Positions 34,189 through 43,426 are shown, counted from the stretch's first letter. The stretch is 64,000 nt of DNA from BP-133 sp040756995 (GCA_040756995.1 JBFLYK010000011.1:1-64000); one strand, 5' to 3'. A program made the numbers and translations. The notes: generated by a model from the sequence alone, not told the origin.

Positions 34189-35343
34189 TCAGTCCCGTGG
34201 CAGGCCGAGGCCGCGCTCGGCGATGATGTTGCGCTGGATCTCGTTGGTCCCCGCAGTGACGGAGAACCGAACGGTGTTCCGGTACTCCGCTTCGAGTTCG
34301 CCGTCAGCCGGCGCCCAAGGCGACCCCGCCGAGGCCAAGGCTGATTGCCCGAGTAGGTCCAGCCCGGCGTCGGCGATGGACTGCACGAGTTCGGTCCCGA
34401 CGACCTTGGCCATGGACGCTTCCATGTGCGGGACGATGCCGGATGCTTGCATGCGGGCCACCTTGTAGCACAACGCCCGCGCTGCCCTTGTTCGAGTCGC
34501 CAGGGCTCCGTAGCGCCGTGCTTCCACGCTTCCCGGTGGGCTCGATTCTCGCTTTCCAACTTCGGATCGGATCAATTCGAGGAGGCGCGCCGCTTCCCCC
34601 ACGCGCAAAGTCCCGGACCGCTCGAAGTCGAGCGCAACCTTGAGGACCTTCCAGCCCTGGCCCGGTCCCATGACGATCCGGTCGGCAGGAACCCGAACGT
34701 TGTCGTAAAATGTCATGTTGGTCCGGAAGCCACCGAGGGTCCAGACCGGGTCGATGGTGATACCCGGCGAGTCCATGTCGACGATCAGAACGCTCAGCCC
34801 GGCGTGTCTTTCCCCATTCGCCTCGGTCCTGGCGGCCAGGAACACATGGGTTGCCACGTGGGCGAGGCTCGTGAAGATCTTTGCTCCATTGACCAGGTAC
34901 TCGTCACCATCAAGCACCGCCCGGGTTCGCAAAGCGGCAAGATCGCTGCCTGCTTCGGGTTCGGTGTATCCCAGGCAGAAGAGATGTTCGCCGGCTGCAA
35001 GGCCGCCCACGAAACTGCGCTTGAGCGACTCGCTCCCCACGGTGATGAGTGTGTTCCCGATGATGGAGTTCAAGTTCGCGGCCAGAGTCGGTGCGCCGGC
35101 GAAAGCAGCCTCCTCCTGGAAGATGGCATTCTCAACGGCGCTGGCTCCCCCACCCCCGTACCTCTCGGGCCACGGCATCGAGATCCATCCCTCATTCGCC
35201 ATCCGGGAGAAGAAGGACGGGACGTGCTCGTCGCGCCGGTCCCTCAACTCCCGCCGGACCTCTGGTGTCACCGCCCTGGCAAAGAAGGATCGAGCCCGCT
35301 CCCGGAACGCTCCCACGTCCGGGGTTCGCGAGGATCCGCTCAC
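34189..35343 (-). CDS. Acyl-CoA dehydrogenase, alpha-type subunit
   Basis: 384 residues from GTG 35343, which overlaps the stop of the MenB-like gene (GTGA). The flavin motif is GYTEPEAGSDLAALRTRAV (about 135). VNGAKIFTSLAHVATHVFL, the strand GFRTNMTFYDNVRVPADRI and the C-terminal VTAGTNEIQRNIIAERGLG with its FAD contacts are all present. Forms a pair with the product of 33098-34171. It oxidises an acyl-CoA and reduces EtfBA. Confidence 0.93.
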   Translation of the reverse strand: MSGSSRTPDVGAFRERARSFFARAVTPEVRRELRDRRDEHVPSFFSRMANEGWISMPWPERYGGGGASAVENAIFQEEAAFAGAPTLAANLNSIIGNTLITVGSESLKRSFVGGLAAGEHLFCLGYTEPEAGSDLAALRTRAVLDGDEYLVNGAKIFTSLAHVATHVFLAARTEANGERHAGLSVLIVDMDSPGITIDPVWTLGGFRTNMTFYDNVRVPADRIVMGPGQGWKVLKVALDFERSGTLRVGEAARLLELIRSEVGKRESSPPGSVEARRYGALATRTRAARALCYKVARMQASGIVPHMEASMAKVVGTELVQSIADAGLDLLGQSALASAGSPWAPADGELEAEYRNTVRFSVTAGTNEIQRNIIAERGLGLPRD

Positions 35344-36212
35344 GTCGACGCCGCGAGCCGGGCCTGGTGATCTCGGATGGCCTTCCAGAAGTTGACCGGT
35401 CGCTTCTCCAGGAAGGCTTGTTGTCCCTCCTTGACCTCTGGCCCTGAGAAGAAGTCCGGGCTCATCAGGGCCGAGAGCCGCATGCCGTCGCAGACGAGGC
35501 TGTCGATGTCCGCGTCGAAGCTCGCTTTCAGGATCTGTATGCAGGTTGGTGATTTCTCGAGGATCTCCTCGCAAAACTTGTCAACTTCCGCGTCGACCTG
35601 GTCGAGCGGGACCACGGAGTTCACGAGCCCCATCTCGAGTGCCTGGCTGGCGTTGTATTTCCGGCAGAGCATCCAGATCTCGCGGGCCTTCTTGGCTCCG
35701 ACCACTCGGGTCAGGTAGGCCACGATGTACCCGTCGGCGGGGCTGCCGACTCGCGGACCCGCCTGCCCGAAAATGGCGTTCTCGGCCGCGATGGTGAAGT
35801 CGGCGAAGTAGGCCAGGTGATTTCCCGCTCCGATGGCGTAGCCGCGCACCGCGGCGATGACCGGCTTGCGTGACAGGCGCAGGAAATGGTTCGGCGGAAG
35901 TTCGTGGTAGAACTGGCGCCGGAGACCGCCGGCTGCCTCCCACTGGACGTCTCCCCCGGCGCAGAACGCCCGGTCCCCGCTCCCGGTCAGGACCGTCACA
36001 CCAACTGAGGCGTCGTGGCTCGCGTCATCGAGCGCCGTGGCCATCTCTTCCATCGTCACGTTGGTGAGCGAGTTGAGTCGTTCCGGGCGGTTAAACGTGA
36101 CGCGCGCGACTTTGGCCCCGTAGCCCAGGTGCTCCTTCTTCTCGAAGATGATCTCTTTGAAGTCATACTCCGATACGGGCTCCCATGGCCCCCACGTATC
36201 CGTCGGCGTCAC
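35340..36212 (-). CDS. MenB-like crotonase (naphthoyl-CoA synthase / ring hydrolase type)
   Basis: 290 residues from GTG 36212, with a perfect AAGGAGG upstream and a GTGA overlap with the ligase gene. Motifs are those of 1,4-dihydroxy-2-naphthoyl-CoA synthase relatives: GSGDRAFCAGGDVQWEA, AVRGYAIGAGNHLAYFADFT, IFGQAGPRVGSPADGYI and KKAREIWMLCRKYNASQALE. No other menaquinone gene is nearby, so a catabolic role is more likely, for example ring closure or hydrolytic ring opening of an alicyclic acyl-CoA as known for some MenB-like crotonases. Substrate unknown. Confidence 0.9.
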   Translation of the reverse strand: MTPTDTWGPWEPVSEYDFKEIIFEKKEHLGYGAKVARVTFNRPERLNSLTNVTMEEMATALDDASHDASVGVTVLTGSGDRAFCAGGDVQWEAAGGLRRQFYHELPPNHFLRLSRKPVIAAVRGYAIGAGNHLAYFADFTIAAENAIFGQAGPRVGSPADGYIVAYLTRVVGAKKAREIWMLCRKYNASQALEMGLVNSVVPLDQVDAEVDKFCEEILEKSPTCIQILKASFDADIDSLVCDGMRLSALMSPDFFSGPEVKEGQQAFLEKRPVNFWKAIRDHQARLAAST

Positions 36213-37912
36213 GCGTTTCCTCCTTCGTGCTTGGCGGCTAACTCTCTCAACAAGAAGCGCTGGATCTTCCCCCCGGCGTTGACCGGAATACTCTCGAGGA
36301 CCTCGACACACTCGGGCCACTTCCATTTGGCCAGCCCGCGCTCGGAGAGGAAGTGCTGGATCTCGGCAAGGGTTGGTGCAGGGTCCGAGGCAGGCACCAC
36401 GAAGGCGACCGAGATCTCCCCGAGTCGGGGGTCGGGACGGCCGACGACGACCACATTGGCAACGTTCGGGTGCTGGAACAGCAGATCCTCGACCTCTTTC
36501 GGATCGATCTTCTGGCCCCCGCGGTTGATCACGTCGTCCGTGCGGGCGATGTAGCGGTAGAACCCGTCCGCCTCCAGGACGAGCAGGTCGCCGGAGCGGA
36601 ACCAACCGTCCCGGGTCATCAGCTTCCGGGTGTTCTCGGGCTGGTGGAAGTAGCCAGGTGGGATGTTCGGGCCTCGGCCCCAGAACTCACCGGGTTGGCC
36701 CGGGGGGACGTCTTCTCCTGTCGTGGGATCCACGAGACGGCCTTCGCAGCCGGGCACGGGGAGCCCCACCCGTGCGCTGGTGATCTCCACGGGAGTGTCA
36801 GCTGGGGTGGCCGTGTGACCCCCACCTTCGCTCCACCCGTAGAAGGGGATTACGTTGCAGCCGGCGATCTCGTTCAGGGCAAGGATGATCTTCGGGGGGC
36901 ATGGGGCGCCGCCGTAGATGATGAGGCGCATCGACCCGAGGTCGCCCCGCTCCTCGCTCGGCACGCTCGCGATCCCGGCCAGCATCGGCGTCGCTGCGAT
37001 CATGTGTGTGATCTGTTCCCGCTCGATGAGTCGGCAGGACACCTTGGGGTCGAAGATCGGCTGCAAGACGGTGCTGGAGCCGTTCAGCACGCTGGTCCAG
37101 AAGAACAGGGCCACGGCCGTGGAGTGACCCACCGGCGGGATCATGATCCAGCGGTCGTCGGGGCCGAACCCCAGGAGCTCCCGATAGGCCTTGCCCGCGT
37201 AGAGGATCGAGTTGTGCGTGTGCATCACCAGCTTCGGGGTTCCGGTCGTCCCCGAACTCACGAGGAGAAGAGCGAGATCGAACCCGTTCGGCCGTCGTTC
37301 CAGCGAAGTTGCCGAGCAGCTGGGGTCACCGACAACCCAGGACGCCATCGTCGCCGATCCGTGCCGGGGTACCCCCCGGGCAACGAGCACCTGGAGGTCG
37401 CCCAGCCTCTTCTGGACCTCGAACCCGAGCTCTTCGTAGTCGAACCCCTTGAGGACGCCGGGTACGACCAGGACCCGGGCGCCGGAGTGACCGAGAATCT
37501 GGGTCAGCTCGTAGGAACGGTAGGTCATGTGCAAGTTGACCGGGAGCACCTTGACCTTCATTGCGCCCACGTGAGCGATGAAGAACTCGCTCCAGTTCGG
37601 CAGCTGGATCCCGATGGCCTCCCCCGGGGCGACCCCGGCTGCGACCAGGCTCTCGGCGAAGCCATCGCTGAGCCGGTCGAGTTCAGCGAACGTGAGCCTG
37701 CGCCCGTCCTCGTCGATCAAGGCCGGCTGACCGGGCCGCTCCCGGGCGTGCCGGGACAACATGTCGACCGCGCTCTGCTCGTCCCACCGGCCAGCCTCCA
37801 CGTACTCGACCGCCACGGCCGGGTCCAGGATCACATCCTCCCGGGCGAGGACCGAGCGCAAGCTGGCTTCGGCCATTGCCGACAACCCCAGCCTTCCGAT
37901 CGCGTCCGACAT
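36209..37912 (-). CDS. AMP-dependent acyl-CoA synthetase/ligase
   Basis: 567 residues of the ANL superfamily. The P-loop is LLLVSSGTTGTPKLVMHTH (about 215). The A5-type motif is FYGWSEGGGH, then GWFRSGDLLVLEADGF, RTDDVINRGGQKIDPKEVED and the C-terminal catalytic Lys in NAGGKIQRFLLREL. It activates a carboxylate to its CoA thioester in two steps via an acyl-AMP. The sequence resembles benzoate/cyclohexanecarboxylate/2,3-dihydroxybenzoate-type ligases more than long-chain FadD (impression only). Four-base overlap with the MenB-like gene in operon II. Confidence 0.93.
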   Translation of the reverse strand: MSDAIGRLGLSAMAEASLRSVLAREDVILDPAVAVEYVEAGRWDEQSAVDMLSRHARERPGQPALIDEDGRRLTFAELDRLSDGFAESLVAAGVAPGEAIGIQLPNWSEFFIAHVGAMKVKVLPVNLHMTYRSYELTQILGHSGARVLVVPGVLKGFDYEELGFEVQKRLGDLQVLVARGVPRHGSATMASWVVGDPSCSATSLERRPNGFDLALLLVSSGTTGTPKLVMHTHNSILYAGKAYRELLGFGPDDRWIMIPPVGHSTAVALFFWTSVLNGSSTVLQPIFDPKVSCRLIEREQITHMIAATPMLAGIASVPSEERGDLGSMRLIIYGGAPCPPKIILALNEIAGCNVIPFYGWSEGGGHTATPADTPVEITSARVGLPVPGCEGRLVDPTTGEDVPPGQPGEFWGRGPNIPPGYFHQPENTRKLMTRDGWFRSGDLLVLEADGFYRYIARTDDVINRGGQKIDPKEVEDLLFQHPNVANVVVVGRPDPRLGEISVAFVVPASDPAPTLAEIQHFLSERGLAKWKWPECVEVLESIPVNAGGKIQRFLLRELAAKHEGGNA

Positions 37913-37923
37913 GTGTGACCTCC

Positions 37924-38700
37924 TCAGCTCGACATTGGTCGAGGGGCGGATCGGCGAGCGAGAAACGCCCCCATACGGCTTCGTCGCTCCTCAGTGTCAA
38001 ACAGCACCTGTGCTGCGGCTGCCTCCGTGCGCAGACCGCGGACAAGGCTTGGCTCCTCGAATTCCCTGAAGGCGGCCTTTGCCCTGGCCAACGCCTCCGC
38101 TGGCCGTTCGGCAAAGCCCTTGGCCAGATCGTCGGCCCGGGTGAGCAAGGAATCTCCGGGGATCACCTCGTCGACGAGTCCGATCCGAGCCGCGTGATCC
38201 GCGTCGAACTGCTCGCCGAGCATGACGAGCCGGCGGGCTGTGCTGGGCCCGACGAGTTGATGCAGCCGAGCGAGCCCGCCAGCCGCCGGGAGGACGCCGA
38301 TGTGGATCTCCGGAAGCGCGAAATTGGCTCCACGGGCAGCCAGACGGAAGTCGCAGGCCATGGCCAGTTCGAGGCCGCCGCCCATGCAGGCACCGTTGAT
38401 GGCTGCGATCGTGGGGACGGCACAGTCGGCGATCGCCTCCACCATGGTCTGGATCTGGCGGACCCAGGCGTGGAACTCCCATCCGTCACCGAGGCTCGTC
38501 ACTTCTTCGATGTCGGCACCGGCACAGAAGGCGCGCCCCGTGCCAGTGATGATCATGGCCCGGACCCCAGGGGCACCGGCTTGCTCGACGGCCCGCATCA
38601 GTGATGCGACCAGCCCGGAGCTGATGGCGTTCAGGACCTCGGCTCGCGCCAGTTTGACCTGGACGGTCGACCCGTTACGAATGATCTCTGCTGGCTCCAT
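37924..38700 (-). CDS. Enoyl-CoA hydratase/isomerase (crotonase) family
   Basis: 258 residues. Motifs: VQVKLARAEVLNAISSGL, GTGRAFCAGADIEEV (about 57) and AINGACMGGGLELAMACDF (about 105). FALPEIHIGVLPAAGGLARL keeps the first catalytic Glu, but the second is replaced by Ala. This is common in crotonases with isomerase or other activity. Lies 11 bp from the ligase gene and 5 bp from the SDR gene within operon II. Confidence 0.92.
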   Translation of the reverse strand: MEPAEIIRNGSTVQVKLARAEVLNAISSGLVASLMRAVEQAGAPGVRAMIITGTGRAFCAGADIEEVTSLGDGWEFHAWVRQIQTMVEAIADCAVPTIAAINGACMGGGLELAMACDFRLAARGANFALPEIHIGVLPAAGGLARLHQLVGPSTARRLVMLGEQFDADHAARIGLVDEVIPGDSLLTRADDLAKGFAERPAEALARAKAAFREFEEPSLVRGLRTEAAAAQVLFDTEERRSRMGAFLARRSAPRPMSS

Positions 38701-38705
38701 GGTCC

Positions 38706-39461
38706 CTAGCTCATCGTGAGGCCGCCGGACACGCTCAGTGTCTGGCCGGTGACGAAAGCGGCATCGTCGGAGGCAAAGAATGCGACGGCTCCCGCCAGAT
38801 CCTCAGGTTCTCCGATCCTGCCGATGGGGATCGCCTTGGTGAGCGAGTCGAGCAACTTCTCGTTGTCCGCCATCATCAGCTCGACAAGAGGAGTGGCGGT
38901 CGGGCCGGGGCAGACCGTGTTCACGGTGATCCCTTTGCGGGCCACCTCCCTGGCCAGGGTCTTGGAGAAGGCGATCAGACCCCCTTTGCAGGCTGAGTAC
39001 ACGGCTTCGCCGGTGGATCCGACACGACCTGCGTCCGAGCCGATGTTCACGATTCTCCCGTAGCGCTCGGCCAGCATGTGGTCGAGGCCGGCTCGGGTGA
39101 CGTGAATGGGGCCCCGTAGGTTGACGGCGATGACCTTGTCCCAGGTCTCCGGTCGACTTTGGACGAAGGGCTCGATCTTGTCCCACCCGGCATTATTGAC
39201 GATGACGTGCAGTCCGCCGGCCGCAGCGATGAATTCGCTCATCGCTGCGTTGACCTGGTCGTGGTCGGTGACGTCCATGATCACGCTCATGGCTCGTTGG
39301 CCGACGCCCTCGAGCTCCGCCACTACGCCCTTGGCGGTGGTCTCGTCGATGTCGGCGACTCCAACCAGCGCACCTTCGCCGGCGAGACGGTGGGCGATCG
39401 CCCGGCCAATGCCCCGGCCAGCGCCAGTGACGAGGGCAACCCGGTCTTCCAATCTTCTCAA
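38706..39461 (-). CDS. Short-chain dehydrogenase/reductase
   Basis: 251 residues of a classical SDR: LEDRVALVTGAGRGIGRAI (cofactor loop), VADIDETTAKG (Asp after the second strand favours NAD), VNNAGWDKIEPF, the catalytic Ser/Tyr/Lys in GSTGEAVYSACKGG, and VCPGPTATPL. It probably oxidises a beta-hydroxyacyl-CoA or ring alcohol. The start is TTG 39461, overlapping the ligase stop in a TTGA junction, with AGGAGC about 7 bases upstream. No ATG or GTG fits the N-terminus better. Confidence 0.92.
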   Translation of the reverse strand: MRRLEDRVALVTGAGRGIGRAIAHRLAGEGALVGVADIDETTAKGVVAELEGVGQRAMSVIMDVTDHDQVNAAMSEFIAAAGGLHVIVNNAGWDKIEPFVQSRPETWDKVIAVNLRGPIHVTRAGLDHMLAERYGRIVNIGSDAGRVGSTGEAVYSACKGGLIAFSKTLAREVARKGITVNTVCPGPTATPLVELMMADNEKLLDSLTKAIPIGRIGEPEDLAGAVAFFASDDAAFVTGQTLSVSGGLTMS

Positions 39462-40972
39462 AGCGAGGCTCCTAGGTAGTCGTCCCGGACCTTGGCCCGG
39501 CGAATCTTGTTGGATTCCGTCATGGGGAAGGCCTCCACGAAGCTCACCCGGCGCACTGCCTTGAAGTGGGCGATCTTCGACCGGCAGTGGTCCACGAGCG
39601 CCTCGGCGGTCAGCGCGGGGTCCGACCGGACCACCACCCCGACGGGGATCTCTCCCAACCGCTCGTCCGGAACGCCGAACACAACGGCATCCCGCACTCC
39701 GGGGTGTGAGAGCAACGCCTGCTCCACTTCTGCCGGGTAGACGTTGAAGCCACCACATATGAGCATTTCCCGTTTCCGAGAAACGAGATAGAGGTAACCT
39801 TCCTCGTCGATTCGGCCGAGATCGCCGGTGCGCAGCCACCCGCGGACCATGACTTCAGCATTGGCGGCCTCAGCTGGGCCGACATAGCCCCGCATGGTGT
39901 GCGGCGACCGGACCCAGATCTCCCCGACTTCCCCGGTCGGGAGGACATGGCCGTCGTCGTCCCGGATCTCGATCTCGACTCCCTCATACGGCCTCCCGAC
40001 GGCGCCGGGTCGCCAAGTGCCGGAGGCCAGGTCTTCACGTGTCCATCCGGCGACGTGCCCAGTCTCCGTCTGCCCGTAGTTCTGGATTATCGGAACGTTG
40101 AAGCGTTGCTCGAACTTGTTCTTGACTGCCTCGGTCAGGGGGGCTCCGGTTGACTGGGCGAAGCGGACAGTGGACAGGTCCAATGGACCGTCGTGGGTGG
40201 CCAGCATCTGGAACATGGTCGGTGTGCCCACGAGGGTGTCGATCCGGTGCTTGACCGCCAGCTCACCGATGAGCGCGGGTCGGAATTTCTCCACGATGAG
40301 CAGGCGGCGACCCACCACGATGGCGAAGATCATCGTGGTGAGGCCGCCGGTCTGGGCGAGCGGGATGGCGATAAGATTGGGCGGGGTCGTGGGACGGGCA
40401 ATCGGGTACGGACCCGGCTTTCCCCGCAGTGCCACGGCGAGGGCGCTGCTCGCCTGGAGTAGGCGCCCGTGGGTGAGGGCGGCGCCTTTCGGCCGGCCCG
40501 TCGTTCCCGACGTGAAGACCACTGCGGCATCTCGGTCGGCTTCCATGGGGACCGGTTGGCGCTCTGCCTTTCCGCTGAAGGCGTCGTCGAACTCGTCAAG
40601 GTCCTCGACGAACCAGCGCGGCACATCGGATTCCGTGGTGCCGGCCAGTGCGTGGTCGGTCAGCAGCACTGGAGCGGCAACGTCCTTGAGGGCCTGGTCG
40701 CGCTCTTCGACGCTCAGCCCGGCGTTGAGCAGCGCCACGGACGCGCCGACGGACCAAGCGCCGAACATGGCGGCAACCAGTGCCGGGCCGTTGCGGAGCA
40801 TGCAGCCAACGACCCGTATGTCGTCTGCTGCGATGCGGTCGGCGAACGCGGCACAACGGCCCTGGAGGTTCTGGTACGTCCAACTTCCTTCTGGTGTGAT
40901 GAGGAACTCCTCGTGCGGCGCCGCCTCTGCACGAGACCAGAGGAGTTGTGCCAGGTTGTCCTTCGCGTTCAT
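39458..40972 (-). CDS. AMP-dependent acyl-CoA synthetase/ligase
   Basis: 504 residues, ANL superfamily. P-loop AVVFTSGTTGRPKGAALTHG (about 150); NYGQTETGHVAGW; GWLRTGDLGRIDEEGYLYL; RKREMLICGGFNVYPAEVE; the catalytic Lys is in MTESNKIRRAKVRDDYL. It is the second CoA ligase of operon II and shares only the superfamily motifs with the one at 36209, so it likely activates a different intermediate or the entry substrate. Its ATG overlaps the stop of the crotonase gene at 40969. Confidence 0.93.
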   Translation of the reverse strand: MNAKDNLAQLLWSRAEAAPHEEFLITPEGSWTYQNLQGRCAAFADRIAADDIRVVGCMLRNGPALVAAMFGAWSVGASVALLNAGLSVEERDQALKDVAAPVLLTDHALAGTTESDVPRWFVEDLDEFDDAFSGKAERQPVPMEADRDAAVVFTSGTTGRPKGAALTHGRLLQASSALAVALRGKPGPYPIARPTTPPNLIAIPLAQTGGLTTMIFAIVVGRRLLIVEKFRPALIGELAVKHRIDTLVGTPTMFQMLATHDGPLDLSTVRFAQSTGAPLTEAVKNKFEQRFNVPIIQNYGQTETGHVAGWTREDLASGTWRPGAVGRPYEGVEIEIRDDDGHVLPTGEVGEIWVRSPHTMRGYVGPAEAANAEVMVRGWLRTGDLGRIDEEGYLYLVSRKREMLICGGFNVYPAEVEQALLSHPGVRDAVVFGVPDERLGEIPVGVVVRSDPALTAEALVDHCRSKIAHFKAVRRVSFVEAFPMTESNKIRRAKVRDDYLGASL

Positions 40973-41949
40973 CTGCGGTCGGTCCTGGCCTTCCCCATGC
41001 GGAACTCGGGAGCGACCATCCGGTCGAGGTCGTCCAGAGCTTCCGTGAGACCACGGTCCCGGCGCGATTTGACGAAATTGTGCTCCCCCTTCTCGTGGCG
41101 GAGATTCGTCATCCAGGAATGGCCGGCCCAGGCGAACAGGCCTCCTTGGCCGGCGCCACGGGCCTCGAGCGCCTGCTCGATCACCGCTTTGCCCATCGCG
41201 ATGCCGTCGAGATTCCGGGCAGCGATCACGGATACGAACTTGTCAACCGTCGGGACGAGTTCTTCCCGGGGGACAGCCCTGGTGACCAGTCCGAACTTCT
41301 CGGCTTCACCGGCGTCGAGAGGGCGGCACGTGAGCACCAACTCCTTCGTCTTCTTCAAGCCCAACGTCTCGATCATCAGGGGAAAGTTGAAGATGGGACC
41401 GAGGTAGCGCCAAGCGGGGTGGGCGAAGAGCGCGTCTTCGCTGGCGATCACGATGTCCGCTGCGACCGCCATCTGAAGGTGGCCGCCGTAGCAGTAGCTG
41501 TGCACTTCGCAGATCGTCGGTTTGAAGCAGCGCCAGATTGCCTGCTCGAAGCCGTGACTCCCGTAGATGACGTCGCGATCCGGGAGCATCCGCCGCCGTT
41601 GAGCGGGTGGACGCTGGCGCTCTCCGCTGGCTGGGGTTCCGTACCCGATGTACCAGCCAAGTTCGTTGGCGTCGGCGCCGACCCCGAAGCACGGCCCGCT
41701 GCCCCGGAGCACGATCACTCGGACGTCATCGTCGCGTTCTGCCAGCTTGATGAGCTGGGTCAGGTACTCCAGCCCCGCGATGGGCATCGCGTTCAGATGC
41801 TCAGGCCGGTTGAACGTGATCGTCGCGGTGTGGCGCTCAGTGTCGACCTCATAGGTCATTTCGCCTTCGCAGAGGATGCTCGTGAAGTCCTGACAGGTGT
41901 ACCGATGGATCTCTTTGCGCCCATGCGAGTCGTTCACGGTCTGTCTCAC
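40969..41949 (-). CDS. Atypical crotonase-family protein
   Basis: 326 residues, about 60 longer than usual. TITFNRPEHLNAMPIAGLEY and GSGPCFGVGADANELGW (first oxyanion motif) are followed by an insert around YGTPASGERQRPPAQRRR. The second motif is SYCYGGHLQMAVAADIVIA, then FAHPAWRYLGPIFNFPLM in place of the usual catalytic acid region. The insert and the missing acids point to an unusual reaction; hydration cannot be assumed. GTG 41949 follows the ferredoxin gene by 3 bp. Confidence 0.88.
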   Translation of the reverse strand: MRQTVNDSHGRKEIHRYTCQDFTSILCEGEMTYEVDTERHTATITFNRPEHLNAMPIAGLEYLTQLIKLAERDDDVRVIVLRGSGPCFGVGADANELGWYIGYGTPASGERQRPPAQRRRMLPDRDVIYGSHGFEQAIWRCFKPTICEVHSYCYGGHLQMAVAADIVIASEDALFAHPAWRYLGPIFNFPLMIETLGLKKTKELVLTCRPLDAGEAEKFGLVTRAVPREELVPTVDKFVSVIAARNLDGIAMGKAVIEQALEARGAGQGGLFAWAGHSWMTNLRHEKGEHNFVKSRRDRGLTEALDDLDRMVAPEFRMGKARTDRR

Positions 41950-41952
41950 CTG

Positions 41953-42147
41953 CTATTCCTCGATCACAGAGATCGCCCGTTCAGGGCAACTGGCGATGGC
42001 CGCCTGTACCTTCCCCTCGAGCGACGGGTCGACGTCCGAGTTCTCGAGGTAGGAGAAGCCCATCTCGTCAAGGCTGAACACCTCGGGCGCTGTGTCGTGG
42101 CACCGGGCGTGACCCTGGCAGCGGGTCGAATCGATCCCTACCTTCAT
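41953..42147 (-). CDS. Ferredoxin, 3Fe-4S P450-type
   Basis: 64 residues from ATG 42147. It starts MKVGIDSTRCQGHARCHDTA and ends ASCPERAISVIEE, giving C-x-x-H-x-x-C and a late C-P. This is the arrangement of actinobacterial 3Fe-4S ferredoxins that feed P450s. It follows the P450 gene by 47 bp in operon II and is its probable electron donor. No ferredoxin reductase is in the window. Confidence 0.93.
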   Translation of the reverse strand: MKVGIDSTRCQGHARCHDTAPEVFSLDEMGFSYLENSDVDPSLEGKVQAAIASCPERAISVIEE

Positions 42148-42194
42148 GTGATGCCCCCTGTTGGCTAGCGGAAGAAAGGTTGAGACGGTCGGGA

Positions 42195-43385
42195 TCATCC
42201 GCCGGGTGGGAACTGGACCGGCAGCGCGAGCTTCCCTCTTGAATGCCCGACCTGATGCTTGACGACGCCATCGCTCGGAATGCTGAAATCGGGAATTCGC
42301 TCCAAGAGGACTTCGAGGGCCACCTTGAGCTCCATACGGGCGAGATGAGATCCAACACACCGGTGAACCCCGGCACCGAAAGCAATGTGCCGATTCGGCT
42401 TCCGGGTGAACAAACATTCGTCTGGCGCCTCGAACTCGGCGCCGTCCCGATTCGCGGCTCCGACCACCAGGCAGACGATGTCGCCTTCCTTGTAGTTGAA
42501 ACCGTTGAGGGTGACGTCGCGTTTGACGACCCGCCCCATGGTGACGGGGGACTCGAAGCGAAGAAACTCCTCCACCGCATCGGACAGCAGTGCGGGATCG
42601 CCGCAGAGCTTCTTCCGGTCCTCAGGGTGTGTCGCGAGGTAGAAGAGGCTGTTGCCGATGGCACTCGCAGTCGTTTCGTGGCCGGCGAGCAGGAGAATGT
42701 GCCCGTAGCTGACCGCCTCGTCGTCCGTCACCGGACGACCGTCGATCTCAGCCATGAGGAAAATGCTCATGAGGTCTTCGCCGAGTGCCTCGCTGGAGCG
42801 ACGGGCCTCGATCATCGAGCGGAGATAGTCAGAGAGATCCATCGACGCCTTCAACTTCTTGCCGATGTCGTCGACCTCATGGATGACGTCGAACGACAGC
42901 CCCTGGAACCAGTCTCGGTCCTCGAGTGGAATGTCGAACAGCGTCGCGAGGACCACTCCGGGGAGAGGGAGCGCGTATTCCGTGGCGAGATCAGCCGTCC
43001 CACGGTCGATGAAGGCGTCGATGAGTTCATGGGCTGTCTGGCGCGTGCTCGGCTCGAAGCGGGCGACACGCTGCGGCGACAACAGGGGAAGGATGATCTG
43101 GCGGTACTTGCCGTGCATCGGAGGGTCGATCTCGATGGGGATCCACGGCCCTTCTTTGGGGATCGGGGGGATCGTGATGGACTCCGAGGAAAAGGTCTCC
43201 GGGTCATGCAGGATGTCGTAGACGTCCTGGAACCGGGTGATGACGTAGTAGCCGCCGTACTCGTCGCTGTGGGCCACCGGGCAGCGATCCCGCATCGCCC
43301 GGTAGATATCGTAGGCCTGCTCGCCGAGCACCTCGGCGTCGTGGAGGTCAAAGTGCTCGAATACGTGTTCGGGAATCCCCATCAT
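42195..43385 (-). CDS. Cytochrome P450
   Basis: 396 residues from ATG 43385 (GGGGG just upstream; ATG 43382 is also possible). The I-helix has LLLAGHETTASAIG, the K-helix EEFLRFES (ExxR type), and the heme-binding loop FGAGVHRCVGSHLARMEL with the Cys ligand. N-terminal DEYGGYYVITRFQDVYDIL is typical of soluble bacterial P450s. It hydroxylates the hydrophobic substrate early in the pathway. First gene of operon II; site E lies 23 bp upstream. Confidence 0.96.
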   Translation of the reverse strand: MMGIPEHVFEHFDLHDAEVLGEQAYDIYRAMRDRCPVAHSDEYGGYYVITRFQDVYDILHDPETFSSESITIPPIPKEGPWIPIEIDPPMHGKYRQIILPLLSPQRVARFEPSTRQTAHELIDAFIDRGTADLATEYALPLPGVVLATLFDIPLEDRDWFQGLSFDVIHEVDDIGKKLKASMDLSDYLRSMIEARRSSEALGEDLMSIFLMAEIDGRPVTDDEAVSYGHILLLAGHETTASAIGNSLFYLATHPEDRKKLCGDPALLSDAVEEFLRFESPVTMGRVVKRDVTLNGFNYKEGDIVCLVVGAANRDGAEFEAPDECLFTRKPNRHIAFGAGVHRCVGSHLARMELKVALEVLLERIPDFSIPSDGVVKHQVGHSRGKLALPVQFPPGG

Positions 43386-43407
43386 GCCCCCTTGCTGTGG
43401 TAGAATG

Positions 43408-43416
43408 ATTACACTT
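43408..43416 (-). promoter_or_regulatory. RRGTRTAAK site E upstream of the P450 operon
   Basis: ATTACACTT on the plus strand (core AAGTGTAAT in the direction of the P450 gene), in the 41-bp gap before the P450 start and just downstream of the acyl-CoA dehydrogenase stop at 43427. Read leftward the core overlaps a TGTAAT -10-like hexamer. Confidence 0.55.
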
Positions 43417-43426
43417 TTTATTGGCT

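Noticed and set aside
36353..37918. 521-residue plus-strand frame opposite the CoA ligase
   Set aside because: No domain character; it mirrors the ligase gene, which has all ANL motifs.
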